A stretch of DNA of 64,000 nt from JBKPNJ01 sp963695705 (GCA_963695705.1 CAVOHB010000004.1:558001-622000); one strand, 5' to 3'; positions 8,466 through 17,962 are shown, numbered from the stretch's first letter. Notes: generated by a model from the sequence alone, not told the origin. Program-made: numbers and translations.

Positions 8466-9734
8466 GTGGGCGTTGTCGTCCAGAAGTACGGCGGTTCGTC
8501 GGTCGCTGACGCAGAGGGCATCAAGCGGGTCGCTCAGCGCATCGTCGAGACCAGGCGCGAGGGACACGACGTCTGCGTCGTCGTCTCGGCGATGGGTGAC
8601 ACCACCGATGAGCTGATCGCGCTGGCCGAGCACGTGTCGCCCCTCCCTCCGGCTCGCGAGATGGACATGTTGCTCACGGCGGGGGAGCGGATCTCGATGG
8701 CGCTGGTCGCGATGGCGATCGCCAACCTGGGCTTCGAGGCCCGCTCCTTCACCGGGAGCCAGGCCGGGGTCATCACGGACGCGGCACACGGCAAGGCCAA
8801 GATCATCGACGTCACCCCGGGCCGCATCCAGGCGGCCCTGCAGGAGGGAGCCATCGCCATCGTGGCCGGCTTCCAGGGGGTGTCGACCGAGACCAAGGAC
8901 ATCACCACGCTGGGCCGTGGTGGGTCGGACACCACGGCCGTGGCCCTGGCCGCGGCGCTGAGCGCCGACTCGTGTGAGATCTTCACCGACGTCGACGGCA
9001 TCTTCACCGCCGACCCGAGGATCGTGCCGACCGCCCGGCAGATCCCGGCCATCTCGTACGAAGAGATGCTGGAGATGGCGGCCTGCGGCGCCAAGGTCCT
9101 GCATGTTCGTTGTGTCGAGTACGCCCGTCGCCACGGCATGCCGATACACGTCAGGTCGTCGTTCAGCACCCGCAACGGCACCTGGGTCGTCGACAACCCC
9201 GAGGAGGATGTGATGGAACAGCCGATCATCTCCGCTGTCGCACACGACCGCAGCGAGGCCAAGATCACCGTGGTAGGCGTACCCGACAAGATCGGGCAGG
9301 CGGCGCGCATCTTCGAGGTGGTCGCGGACGCCCAGATCAACGTCGACATGATCGTGCAGAACATCTCCGCCGCGTCGACCGCTCGTACCGACATCTCGTT
9401 CACGTTGCCGCGCTCCGACGGCGCGCACGCGATGGCGGCCTTGGCCCGGCTGAAGGACGAGGTCGGCTACGACCAGCTCCTGTACGACGACCGTATCGGG
9501 AAGGTCTCACTGGTCGGAGCGGGAATGCGCTCCCATCCCGGGGTCACGGCGCGGTTCTTCTCGGCCATCGCGGAGGCGGGGGTCAACATCGAGATGATCT
9601 CCACCTCGGAGATCCGGATCTCGGTGATCGTCGACCAGAACGGCGTGGACGCGGCGGTCGCCGCCGCACACCGGGCCTTCGACCTCGACGGCGAGGAGAT
9701 CGAAGCCGTCGTCTACGGGGGCACTGGTCGATGA
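8466..9734 (+). CDS. ask: Aspartate kinase, alpha/beta type
   Basis: Aspartokinase phosphorylates L-aspartate at the entry to the lysine, threonine, methionine and diaminopimelate pathway. The GTG at 8466 gives the standard 422 residues; a longer in-frame reading upstream has no homology. Kinase motif KYGGSS at 7-12, the RGGSDTTAVALA loop, and two C-terminal ACT domains from about residue 265. As in other actinobacteria an internal start at 9213 can give the separate beta subunit. asd follows with a 4-base overlap. Feedback control by lysine plus threonine is expected from the ACT pair. Confidence 0.95.
   Translation: MGVVVQKYGGSSVADAEGIKRVAQRIVETRREGHDVCVVVSAMGDTTDELIALAEHVSPLPPAREMDMLLTAGERISMALVAMAIANLGFEARSFTGSQAGVITDAAHGKAKIIDVTPGRIQAALQEGAIAIVAGFQGVSTETKDITTLGRGGSDTTAVALAAALSADSCEIFTDVDGIFTADPRIVPTARQIPAISYEEMLEMAACGAKVLHVRCVEYARRHGMPIHVRSSFSTRNGTWVVDNPEEDVMEQPIISAVAHDRSEAKITVVGVPDKIGQAARIFEVVADAQINVDMIVQNISAASTARTDISFTLPRSDGAHAMAALARLKDEVGYDQLLYDDRIGKVSLVGAGMRSHPGVTARFFSAIAEAGVNIEMISTSEIRISVIVDQNGVDAAVAAAHRAFDLDGEEIEAVVYGGTGR
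9201..9215 (+). promoter_or_regulatory. Internal ribosome site and start for the aspartokinase beta subunit
   Basis: GAGGAGG at 9201-9207 lies 5 bases before an in-frame ATG at 9213. Translation from it gives the regulatory ACT-domain half, matching the internal start known from corynebacterial and mycobacterial ask. Confidence 0.6.
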
Positions 9735-10792
9735 GCGGCAGACCGACGCTCGCCGTGGTGGGCGCCACCGGTGTCGTGGGAACGGTGCTGCTCGAGATCC
9801 TGTCCCGGCGGGAGGACATCTGGGGCGAGATCCGGCTCATCGCATCGGAGCGCTCGGCCGGCAGGAGGCTCAAGGTGCGCGGACACGAGGTCGAGGTCGT
9901 CGCGCTGGCCGCCGAGGTCTTCGACGGCGTTGACGTCGCGATGTTCGACGTACCCGACGAGGTGTCCCTGCAGTGGGCGCCGATCGCGGTGGCGCACGGT
10001 GCGGTCGCCATCGACAACTCCGGCGCATTCCGGATGGACGACGACGTGCCGTTGGTGGTCGCCGAGGTCAACCCGGCGCAGGTCCGCAACCGTCCGCGCG
10101 GCATCATCGCCAACCCGAACTGCACCACGATGACGATGATGGACGCGTTCGCCTCTCTGCACGCGCGATGGGGGCTGCGCGAGCTCGTGGTCGCGTCGTA
10201 CCAGGCGGCGTCCGGCGCCGGCCAGGCAGGGGTCGACCGGCTCTACGACGAGCTCGAGGTGGTGGCGTCCGACCGCAGTCTCGGTCAGACCTCCGGCGAC
10301 ATCCGGCGGGCGGTCAGCAACAAGCTCGGCGATGTTTCCCCGTTCCCCGCGCCGTTGGCTCTCAACGTCATCCCGATGGCCGGGTCGGTCGGCGCGGACG
10401 GGTGGTCGAGCGAGGAGCGGAAGGTCCGCAACGAGTCGCGCAAGATCCTGGGCATCGCCGATCTCAAGGTGTCCGCGACGTGCGTGCGCGTACCGGTCGT
10501 CACCACTCACTCGTTGGCGGTGCACGCGGTCTTCGAACAGCACATCGATGTCGACCTTGCCCGGCAGACCCTGATCGAGGCTCCCAGCGTCGTGGTGGTC
10601 GACGATCCGGTTGGCGGTGAGTTCCCGACTCCGGCCGATGCCGTGGGCGCCGACCCGACGTTCGTCGGGCGGCTGCGTCAGTCCGTCGACTTTCCCCATG
10701 CCCTGGAGTTCTTCGTCTGCGGTGACAATCTGCGCAAGGGTGCGGCGCTCAACACCGCACAGCTCGCCGAACTGGTCGCCAGGACCCTCTGA
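9731..10792 (+). CDS. asd: Aspartate-semialdehyde dehydrogenase
   Basis: NADPH-dependent reduction of aspartyl phosphate to aspartate semialdehyde. 353 residues from the ATG that overlaps the ask stop (ATGA). Dinucleotide motif GATGVVG at 11-17, catalytic Cys131 in NPNCTTM, and the later active-site region RVPVVTTHS. Translationally coupled to ask, so the first two pathway steps are made together. Confidence 0.95.
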   Translation: MSGRPTLAVVGATGVVGTVLLEILSRREDIWGEIRLIASERSAGRRLKVRGHEVEVVALAAEVFDGVDVAMFDVPDEVSLQWAPIAVAHGAVAIDNSGAFRMDDDVPLVVAEVNPAQVRNRPRGIIANPNCTTMTMMDAFASLHARWGLRELVVASYQAASGAGQAGVDRLYDELEVVASDRSLGQTSGDIRRAVSNKLGDVSPFPAPLALNVIPMAGSVGADGWSSEERKVRNESRKILGIADLKVSATCVRVPVVTTHSLAVHAVFEQHIDVDLARQTLIEAPSVVVVDDPVGGEFPTPADAVGADPTFVGRLRQSVDFPHALEFFVCGDNLRKGAALNTAQLAELVARTL

Positions 10793-10837
10793 CCGACGTC
10801 CGTCATCGCCGGTCGGCAGCCGGGACGGCTGCGCGGC

Positions 10838-11608
10838 TCAGTTGGTCTGGTCGGTCGGCCGGATCAGGATCTCGTTTATGGAGACGCGTCGTGGGCGGCT
10901 GACGATGTAGCGGATCGCGTCCGCGACGTCGTGGTCCTCCAGACGCTCCATGTCCGCGAACCGCTCGTCCAGACCCTCGCGGATCTCCTCCCGGTTGTGC
11001 GTCGGCAGCTCGGTGTCGACGGCTCCGGGCTCTACCAGGGAGACTCGCAGGTTCCGCGCGGTGACCTCCTGGCGGAGCGACTCGCTGAAGGCGCCGACGG
11101 CATGTTTCGATGCGTTGTAGACGCCGCTGCCCAACCGGACCTGGCGGCCCGCCACCGAGCTGATGTTGACCAGGTCCGCGACGCCGCGCGGACCCTGCTC
11201 GGCCGCTTGGAGGAGATGCGGGACGGCGGCCTTCGAGCAGTAGAGCAGCCCGAGCACGTTGAGCCCGATCATCCGCTCCCACTCCTCCACGGGCGCATCG
11301 AGGATGGGCCCGAGCAGCATCACGCCCGCGTTGTTGACGAGGATGTCGAGGCGGCCGAACTCGGTGACGGAACGTTCCACCGCCGACTCCGCATCCGCAC
11401 GGCTGGTGACGTCGGCCTCGACCGGCAGCGCCCTCCCGCCCGCGGAGCCGATCTCCTCGGCGAGATCCTTCAGACGGTCGATGCGGCGTGCCACGAGGGC
11501 GACGGCAACGCCCTCGGCCGCGAGGAGCCGTGCGGTCGCCGCGCCGATCCCGCTCGAGGCGCCGGTGATCAGTGCAACGCTTCCGTCCAGACCCGCTTGA
11601 GATGTCAC
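10838..11608 (-). CDS. SDR family oxidoreductase
   Basis: Classical short-chain dehydrogenase of 256 residues: cofactor loop TGASSGIG at 15-22, NNAG at about 92-95, catalytic Ser150/151, Tyr164 and Lys168 (YNASK). The Arg-rich stretch after strand 2 (ARRIDR) points to NADP(H). It resembles the YdfG-like group acting on 3-hydroxy acids or sugars; the substrate cannot be read from sequence. It converges on asd with a 45-base gap. Confidence 0.85.
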   Translation of the reverse strand: MTSQAGLDGSVALITGASSGIGAATARLLAAEGVAVALVARRIDRLKDLAEEIGSAGGRALPVEADVTSRADAESAVERSVTEFGRLDILVNNAGVMLLGPILDAPVEEWERMIGLNVLGLLYCSKAAVPHLLQAAEQGPRGVADLVNISSVAGRQVRLGSGVYNASKHAVGAFSESLRQEVTARNLRVSLVEPGAVDTELPTHNREEIREGLDERFADMERLEDHDVADAIRYIVSRPRRVSINEILIRPTDQTN

Positions 11609-11696
11609 CCGGTCAACCCTAATGTGGCTGCACGGCTCGGGCTGGCCAGGGGGCCTTCGCCCGGGGGCACGCGGTAGATCGCAAGGGGATGTCTAC

Positions 11697-12533
11697 ATGA
11701 GCGAACAACCTGCCGGGCCCCAGCCGTCACCCGCGCCGTCGACCCGCCGTCGGCTGCGGCACCGCAAGAACGTCACCGGTCTTCTGCCGCGCCAGGCCGC
11801 CGCCGTACGGGCAGGGTTCGCGGCGGTATCGAGCATCCGGGACGAGCGCGGATTCGCCTACCACGCCGGGATCCACGGCCTGCCGCTTCCCGTGTCCTGC
11901 TTTCACGGGAGTCGGCTGTTCCTGCCGTGGCACCGGGCCTACCTCTACCTGTTCGAGCTCGCGCTGCAGGACCAGGTGCCCGCCGCGTCCCTCCCGTGGT
12001 GGGACTGGTCCTCCGCTCAGTCGCACAGCCTGGGTATTCCGGCCCTGTATCGCCGGGAGACGCTGGCCGACGGCAGCGCGAACCCGCTGCACCATCAGCC
12101 GATCCCGGCCGGCATCGCCGGGGGGCAGGAGCAGCCGACCCGGACGAGTCGCGATCCCCAGGACCCGTCCCAGCTGCCCACCCGGGCCGATGTGCAGGAC
12201 GTCCTCGCGGCCGGTGACTTCCGTGACTTCAACAACCGGTTGGAGAACCTGCACAACTGGGTGCACGTCTGGGTCGGCGGAACGATGGGCGACATCGCCT
12301 ACGCCGCCTACGATCCGTTGTTCTGGGCGCACCATGCGATGGTCGACCGGATCTGGCGGCTGTGGCAGCTCGCGCACACCGGCGTCGGCTCGATCGACCG
12401 CGATCTGCTCGACGCCGCGTTAGCCCCGTTCCCGATGACCGTGCGGATGACCCTGGACGTGGCCAGCCTCGGCTACGAGTACGCCGTGTCGACCGCGAGC
12501 GCGACGGTTGCGACATCGCAGGAGCCATCATGA
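11697..12533 (+). CDS. Tyrosinase (type 3 copper oxidase)
   Basis: Copper monooxygenase/oxidase of phenols to quinones. From the ATG at 11697 (AGGGG upstream) the protein is 278 residues. CuA ligands are His56 or 60, His70 and His79 (CFHGSRLFLPWHR); CuB ligands are His186, His190 and His212/213 (LHNWVHVWVGG, FWAHHAMVDRIW). There is no secretion signal. Unlike Streptomyces MelC2 it has no MelC1-like caddie gene upstream; a distinct copper-enzyme partner domain is encoded immediately downstream with a 4-base overlap. An internal 250-bp piece of this gene is duplicated at 16988. Confidence 0.88.
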   Translation: MSEQPAGPQPSPAPSTRRRLRHRKNVTGLLPRQAAAVRAGFAAVSSIRDERGFAYHAGIHGLPLPVSCFHGSRLFLPWHRAYLYLFELALQDQVPAASLPWWDWSSAQSHSLGIPALYRRETLADGSANPLHHQPIPAGIAGGQEQPTRTSRDPQDPSQLPTRADVQDVLAAGDFRDFNNRLENLHNWVHVWVGGTMGDIAYAAYDPLFWAHHAMVDRIWRLWQLAHTGVGSIDRDLLDAALAPFPMTVRMTLDVASLGYEYAVSTASATVATSQEPS

Positions 12534-13009
12534 CCTACGTATCACCTCCGCTCGAGATCCCCGACCCGGCCGACGCCGAGGTCGCCCGCGTGGATCTCCA
12601 GGTATTCGGGGTCGGGCACCGGGAGGGCTCGTACGAGGTGCGGATCTTCCTCGGCCGCCCCGACGCTGACGCCGACACCGCTCCCGACGCCGACCATGGC
12701 TACGCCGGCTCCTATTACGTCTTCGGTCACGGCGGGTGCGTGGGAGACGAGATGCACTGTCACGTCCCGGACGGCCCGAGCCATCGCTACGACGTCCGCC
12801 CGCCACACAAGCTGACGCCCCACACGAGGGTCGTGAAGCTCACGGAGGCATGGCATCGGCTCAAGGTCGCGGCGGGTGACGACGGCGAGCCGCCCACCAT
12901 CGAGGTGACGCTGGTCCCGGTCAACGCGGTGGACCCCGCCGGTCGCCGACTCGCCGATGCCGGCGACTTGCTCGTCCTCGACCGGATCGCGATCGTCGCG
13001 TACGGCTAG
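12530..13009 (+). CDS. Tyrosinase partner protein resembling the C-terminal domain of polyphenol oxidases
   Basis: 159 residues starting at an ATG that overlaps the tyrosinase stop (ATGA). Its central segment (FLGRPDADADT...YAGSYYVFGHGGC) resembles the C-terminal shielding domain of plant polyphenol oxidases (KFDV/DUF_B2219 type), in which that domain is fused to the copper domain. A compact metal-ligand-rich patch, GHGGCVGDEMHCHVP (His67, Cys70, His76, Cys77, His78), could bind or deliver copper. Inference: a separately encoded lid or copper chaperone for the tyrosinase. Family assignment is by eye and moderately secure. Confidence 0.65.
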   Translation: MTYVSPPLEIPDPADAEVARVDLQVFGVGHREGSYEVRIFLGRPDADADTAPDADHGYAGSYYVFGHGGCVGDEMHCHVPDGPSHRYDVRPPHKLTPHTRVVKLTEAWHRLKVAAGDDGEPPTIEVTLVPVNAVDPAGRRLADAGDLLVLDRIAIVAYG

Positions 13010-13152
13010 TCCCCAGATCCCCGGCCCGCCGTGCCGCCAGCGGCACCTTTCTCGTCGCCTGTCCGCGCTGAACGCCGAGCGACAACGCTTCGATGGTGTG
13101 CATCCGAGACGTGCGCAGGCGTGGACTCCTGCATTCGTGTCGAGCGCGCCCG

Positions 13153-15291
13153 TCAGCTCAGTCCGTTGAGCTTCGCAACAGCCTTGAGGAGATCGCCATA
13201 GTTGTAGAAATTGACCGCGACGAAGTTGGGGATCATCGAGCGCTCGCTCTCACATGTCTTGAGCCTGGGCCACAGTACCTTGTAGGCATTGATCTGTTTC
13301 GAGTCTCTGATTCGTGCGTGGAAACGGTTCAGCCAATGGTTGACCAGGAAGAGCGGCGCGTTGGCTGGGCCGCGGAGGCGGTCGCAGGTGAACTTGTCGG
13401 CTGACGCGAAGTTGAAGGGCGTGTCCTGAACCCAGCGGGTCGCAGGCAGGAGCCACGGATCAGCAGGGCCGCCGCCATGTCTCTCCATGAACACGACGAG
13501 TCGCCTGCCTGAGCTCACCATCTGGCCGAGGGTCGGCCACGGCTTCGTGCGGGACTGGGTATGAACGAAGGGCAGCAGGCCGGCTCGCTGAATCACCCTC
13601 GCCGTATCGGCCGGCGACACCTGATCCTGGATGATGAACGTCACGACATCTCGGGGATGGGCAACCATCCACCTCTGTACGCGAGCCATCACTGGCTCGA
13701 AGGGTGTGGAACCCAGCTCGCAGAACGTGTGACAGAGGTATGGACGAGCAGGACCCTCTGGCGTCAGCTTCGCATACCCCTTCAGACGGAAGACACTCGC
13801 TACAACGTCGGGCCGGAGCGTGAGCTTCTCCTCTTCGAGTATGCGGGTGCGATCGACCAACCTGTTCGCGATGACGCCCTGTCGCTGAGTGGCCTGCCCA
13901 TACCACGTGTCGATGAGGAAGACCCGAATCCCGTCGTTCAGCTGGCCGATGATGCCGGTCGGCTGCTCCGGCAACGACCAGCCGGACTCGTCAGCAGCGG
14001 CCATCGAGTTGTGGGTCCCAGGAAAAGCTACCTCGTTGTAACGACGCGAGCAGAGCGCGACGGACCCGTTGCACCGGCCGGAGCGCTCGACGACCTGTGG
14101 ACTCGCGATCGCGAGATCCCTTGCGGGCTGGGAGTCCACCACGACGAGCGTGACCAGCACCAGAGCAGCCACGGTGCAGCCGACGCCTGCCCAGGTCCGC
14201 GATGACCGCAGCCACACGGGTCCGGTCCGACGGGGCCGTGTACTCATGATGACGGCCAGCCCCGCCAGTTCCGAGAGTCCTACCGCCAGAAGTGTCAAGC
14301 CGCAGAGCACGGCAAGCACCGGGACAACGATTGTCGGCCGAACGGTGAGCAGAACTCCGACCACCAGGAACAGCACCGTGCGCGCGAGCCGGGCTTTCGG
14401 GTGCGTCCGCGGGGCCACCAGCCATGTCCAAGCGCCCCTCGCGACGGTGAGGGCGTCATCACCCGACTGCCACACACGAGCCGCGACGATAACCAGAGCA
14501 CCAACCAGTAGCGCGAGCGTTGCCGTCGCCCAGAGACTGCCGTCGAGCTGTTTCCACGCGGCCACGATGAGCGCCCCCCGCAGCGTCCGAACGTCGACGG
14601 TCGATATCCACAACGCTGCTGCGAGCGTCAGGACGCCCAGAGTCAGCCCGGCCGACGCCACGCTGACACCACACGTACGCGCTGTGCGCTTGCGATCCCC
14701 CGAGATCAACATCGCGACAGCGAGGCAGATCAGAGCGAGAGTCGGCAGGACCCAGGCCAGCGTCCCCACCGCGCGAGCCCAGGAGATGGTCTCTGCGGCA
14801 TAGCTGTGCTCGCCCGCCGCAGCGAGCGTCACATCGAGATCGTCGGGAAGCCTCGCGGCGGCCCCGGGAGCGAGCGAACGCAACGTTCCATGAATGACGG
14901 CGCCGACATCGGCAAGCCTCAGTACGACTTGTCCGGAGCCCGGCTGCGTGAATGCCTGGTGGAGCTGCTCGGCAGTGACCCGTACCACCGGACCGAACAG
15001 CCGACTTTGCACGAGCGTGACGGCCGTCGCCTCGATGAAAGGCCGGATCGTCACCAGATCCGGGTCCACGGCGAGTGCCCGGCGAGTGATGGCCTGTCCG
15101 ACGAGCCGGGCAACCGCAGGATCCGACCGCATCGCGTCGACATGACCAGCGAAGCGTGGACCGTCGAGCACATGCCGATTCGCCACACCCGCCACCAGGC
15201 CGACCAGCAACAGGATGCCCGCCAAGCCGGCGAGGAGTGCGGGGGCCCGACGGCGGACCGCGACACCTGACATCAGCCGCCTGGACCTCAT
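13153..15291 (-). CDS. Membrane protein with extracellular PI-PLC X-like phosphodiesterase domain
   Basis: Large protein with an N-terminal TM helix (APALLAGLAGILLLVGLVAG), a soluble loop, four to six further hydrophobic helices, and then a C-terminal ~300-residue domain like the PI-PLC X family: FPGTHNSM supplies the first catalytic His and residues LIDTWYG and CHTFCELG follow. The starts at 15291 (ATG) and 15273 (ATG) are both plausible; a longer reading begins at 15378 but has no signal-like N-terminus. The catalytic domain probably faces outside. Whether it cleaves phosphoinositides or only resembles such enzymes is unknown. No obvious operon partner. Confidence 0.75.
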   Translation of the reverse strand: MRSRRLMSGVAVRRRAPALLAGLAGILLLVGLVAGVANRHVLDGPRFAGHVDAMRSDPAVARLVGQAITRRALAVDPDLVTIRPFIEATAVTLVQSRLFGPVVRVTAEQLHQAFTQPGSGQVVLRLADVGAVIHGTLRSLAPGAAARLPDDLDVTLAAAGEHSYAAETISWARAVGTLAWVLPTLALICLAVAMLISGDRKRTARTCGVSVASAGLTLGVLTLAAALWISTVDVRTLRGALIVAAWKQLDGSLWATATLALLVGALVIVAARVWQSGDDALTVARGAWTWLVAPRTHPKARLARTVLFLVVGVLLTVRPTIVVPVLAVLCGLTLLAVGLSELAGLAVIMSTRPRRTGPVWLRSSRTWAGVGCTVAALVLVTLVVVDSQPARDLAIASPQVVERSGRCNGSVALCSRRYNEVAFPGTHNSMAAADESGWSLPEQPTGIIGQLNDGIRVFLIDTWYGQATQRQGVIANRLVDRTRILEEEKLTLRPDVVASVFRLKGYAKLTPEGPARPYLCHTFCELGSTPFEPVMARVQRWMVAHPRDVVTFIIQDQVSPADTARVIQRAGLLPFVHTQSRTKPWPTLGQMVSSGRRLVVFMERHGGGPADPWLLPATRWVQDTPFNFASADKFTCDRLRGPANAPLFLVNHWLNRFHARIRDSKQINAYKVLWPRLKTCESERSMIPNFVAVNFYNYGDLLKAVAKLNGLS

Positions 15292-15719
15292 CCCGTGATC
15301 GCTGGGCGCCGCGCATGCGACAACGCGTTCAAGCGGCACGCCCTGCGCGCAAAGAGCAACGCAGTGTTGACCGCTCACGTACGCCGATGACTGGCATCGC
15401 CATCAGCATGGGCTGGGTAGTCCTACTCGACTAGCCGCGGCGAGGGGTGGACACGGGATGACCATATACCTCGCGCCAGACCCCACTTGGTGCCTCGCTT
15501 GTGCCCCACTTGCACGGCTCAAGGCCAGCCGCGGCTCGGCCCAGGTCCAGCGCCTGACCAGGTTGGAGCTCCGTACGCCGCCGGCCACGATGCATTCATC
15601 GCAGCTGCGCCGGTGCTGCCTTATTGTTGCGGTGGTTGGCCAGGGCCTTCGGTGGCCTGCGCGGTCGAAGCGGGTCCACGTGCCCGAGCTCTTTGGACGA
15701 TCCGAATTGAGGGACGGCG
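15292..15719. other. Intergenic region, nothing recognised
   Basis: About 430 bases between the PI-PLC-like gene and the M20 gene. It contains short open frames with no homology I recognise and no RNA fold I can support. It is the left border of the presumed island. Confidence 0.5.
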
Positions 15720-16931
15720 ATGAGCAGATCACGCCTGGTCACGTTGCTCCAGGACAACGCCGAGATACTGCCGGATCTGGTCGCGTTACGCAGCCAGCTT
15801 CACCGGCACCCCGAGCTGGGGTTGGACCTGCCGCTGACGCAGGCCGCCGTGCTCGCCGCCCTAGCCGGCCTCGACCTGGAGATCGTCACGGGACGCGGAT
15901 TGTCGTCAGTGGTCGCGGTGTTGCGCGGCCCGACTCCGGGGCCGTCCGTGCTGCTTCGTGGAGATATGGATGCGCTGCCGGTCACCGAGGATTCCAGCGA
16001 GCAGTTCCCCAGTGAGATCCCGGGGGTGATGCACGCTTGCGGGCATGACCTGCACACGGCAGGCCTGGTGGGCGCGGCTCGCCTGCTCTCAACCCGGCGC
16101 TCGGAGATTGCCGGGTCGGTCGTTTTCATGTTCCAGCCTGGGGAGGAGGGTCCGGGCGGAGCGCAGCCAATGATCGAAGAGGGGGTGCTGCAGGCGGCTG
16201 GGGAACAGGTGGTCGCGGCGTACGGTCTCCACGTGGTGTCGTCGATGTATGCCTCCGGCGTGGTCACCACTCGCCCGGGCACGATTCTGGCCGCGTCCGA
16301 CACGATGACCCTCACCGTCACAGGCCGGGGCGGGCACGGCTCGATGCCGCACCTGGCGGCCGACCCCACCACGGTCATCGCCGAGATCATCCTGGCACTG
16401 CAGTCGGCAGTCACCCGGCAGTTCGACGCGTTCGACCCCGTCGTCTTGTCGGTCGGCACCCTCCGCGCCGGATCGGCAAGCAACGTCATCCCGGACACTG
16501 CGGTCCTTGAGGCCTCGATCCGGACTTTCACCGAGAGCACGCACGCCCAGGTTCGGGAGGTCCTGACTCGGTTGTGTGAGGGCATTGCCGCCGCCCACGG
16601 ACTGACAGCCACCGTCGACTACCTGCGCGGTTACCCCGTGACCGTCAACGACGCCACCGAGGCCACCCGGGTCGCCCAGGTCGCCACCGAGATCCTCGGG
16701 CCCGAAGGCTACGTGCCCGCGCCGCAACCCATCCCGGGTTCGGAGGACTTCTCCTATGTGCTGAGTAAGGTCCCGGGTGCGTTCTTTGGGCTGGGCGCCA
16801 CCCCCGCTGGGCTTGACCCACGCACAGCGGCCTACAACCACTCGCCGCAGGCAACCTTCAACCCGTCAGCCCTTGGCGTCGGCCCGGCCGTCCTCGCCGG
16901 ACTGGCCCTCGACCGGCTTGCTAGCTCCTGA
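15720..16931 (+). CDS. M20 family amidohydrolase (hippurate hydrolase/N-acyl amino acid deacylase type)
   Basis: Zinc amidohydrolase of 403 residues. M20D motifs: GDMDALP (81-87), HACGHDLHTA with Cys107 and His109, QPGEEGPGGA with Glu142/143, GLHV with His171 and a late YNHSPQ His. A dimerisation domain lies between about 185 and 300. Such enzymes remove acyl groups from amino acids (hippurate, N-acetyl or indole-3-acetyl conjugates); the exact substrate is unknown. It stands alone and borders the duplicated tyrosinase fragment. Confidence 0.88.
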   Translation: MSRSRLVTLLQDNAEILPDLVALRSQLHRHPELGLDLPLTQAAVLAALAGLDLEIVTGRGLSSVVAVLRGPTPGPSVLLRGDMDALPVTEDSSEQFPSEIPGVMHACGHDLHTAGLVGAARLLSTRRSEIAGSVVFMFQPGEEGPGGAQPMIEEGVLQAAGEQVVAAYGLHVVSSMYASGVVTTRPGTILAASDTMTLTVTGRGGHGSMPHLAADPTTVIAEIILALQSAVTRQFDAFDPVVLSVGTLRAGSASNVIPDTAVLEASIRTFTESTHAQVREVLTRLCEGIAAAHGLTATVDYLRGYPVTVNDATEATRVAQVATEILGPEGYVPAPQPIPGSEDFSYVLSKVPGAFFGLGATPAGLDPRTAAYNHSPQATFNPSALGVGPAVLAGLALDRLASS

Positions 16932-16987
16932 ACGAGCCGAGCGCGCCCTCTCGCAGTCAGCGCATCAGCAACTGTGTCCCGAGACCT

Positions 16988-17240
16988 CACCGGGCCTACC
17001 TCTACCTGTTCGAGCTCGCGCTGCAGGACCAGGTGCACGCCGCGTCCCTCCCGTGGTGGACTGGTCCTCCGCGCAGTCCCACAGCCTGGGTATTCCGGCC
17101 CTGTATCGCCGGGAGACTCTGGCCGACGGCAGTGCGAACCCGCTGCACCATCAGCCGATCCCGGCCGGCATCGCCGGGGGGCAGGAGCAGCCGACCCGGA
17201 CGAGTCGCGATCCCCAGGACCCGTCGCAGCTGCCCACCCG
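16988..17240 (+). pseudogene. Tyrosinase gene fragment, duplicated from the copy at 11.9-12.2 kb
   Basis: This 253-bp stretch matches 11931-12184 of the intact tyrosinase gene with only a handful of substitutions. It encodes the segment after the third CuA histidine (AYLYLFELALQDQV) to the QLPTR region. One base is missing in TGGTGGACTGG (TGGTGGGACTGG in the parent), so even this piece is frameshifted. Both ends are abrupt. A recent partial duplication is the simplest explanation. Confidence 0.92.
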
Positions 17241-17245
17241 ATGCG

Positions 17246-17859
17246 GCGACAAGCCCCGTCGACCCCTCTTCTCGCGAGCATCGCGCTCATGACTCTGAGG
17301 CCCCTACGCTCCTCGCTGTCGTGTTGGCGCAGCAGATGTACGGCAGGTCTGCGGTCGCCCTCGTCGCCGTCGCCTTCACGGTGGGTTCGCTGTGCGCTCC
17401 TGCCGTAGCAGCCCAGGTCCGGCGCCGACAGGGGAACACCTATCAGGCTTGGCCGTTGTGTGCGCTAGGCATGGACGTCTTGTGGCCGTTCGCCGGCATG
17501 CACCTCGCAGTCTTGTGTGCCGCGAAATTGTTGTCCGGACTCTGCATGACCGCTCTCGAGGGGCTGCTCGATGCCACCACGGCCGCTGAAGCCACCGGCT
17601 CAGTCACGGGAGCCTTGGCTCGCGCCACCGCGGCCGGAGCGCTCGGATCCGCGGCCGGAACTGCCATCCTGCCGCTGGCGGTCGTGTCATTCGGTCTCTC
17701 CACCAGCACGGGAACGGTCACGGGGATCCTGATCGCAACAGTGGTCGCGGTCGGCGTAGGTCGTTTCGCGGCCGCAAGGGGCCGTGGTCACACCGCCCTA
17801 GCAAGACGTCTGGCGGCTGCGACTGACCCTGGGCCGAGAACTTTGCGATCTCTCGGGTT
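17246..17859 (+). pseudogene. C-terminal remnant of an MFS-like membrane transporter
   Basis: In one frame the sequence encodes five or so hydrophobic helices (AVALVAVAFTVGSLCAPAV, GMHLAVLCAAKLLSGL, AAGTAILPLAVVSFGL, TVTGILIATVVAVGVG), like the second half of a major facilitator. No start codon fits; upstream it runs straight into the tyrosinase fragment, so the N-terminal half is lost. The downstream end of the reading frame runs through repeat copy B. Confidence 0.6.
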
Positions 17860-17894
17860 CCGGGTGGCTCGAGCAACCGCAAGCCCTAAAGATC
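17847..17894. repeat. 48-bp near-palindromic interspersed repeat, copy B
   Basis: Same length and layout as the copy at 4456: arms GATCTCTCGGG and CCCTAAAGATC around GGGTGGCTCGAGCAACCG. Two arm mismatches weaken the hairpin. It follows the transporter remnant. Confidence 0.75.
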
Positions 17895-17922
17895 CGATCC
17901 GAGGTCGGCGCTCGCACGAAGC

Positions 17923-17962
17923 CACATTGGTCGGGCTGACATCACATTGGTCGGGCTGACAG
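17923..17962. repeat. Two tandem copies of the tRNA-Pro 3' end
   Basis: CACATTGGTCGGGCTGACA occurs at 17923-17941 and again at 17943-17961, and once more at 19337-19355, where it is the 3' end of tRNA-Pro plus 5 flanking bases. tRNA 3' ends are common attachment sites, so these look like footprints of past integrations or of a local duplication. No integrase gene is present here. Confidence 0.8.

Noticed and set aside
15458..16015. 185-codon open frame before the M20 gene
   Set aside because: Most of it overlaps the M20 gene in another frame, with no recognisable domain and Arg/Pro-rich shadow composition.
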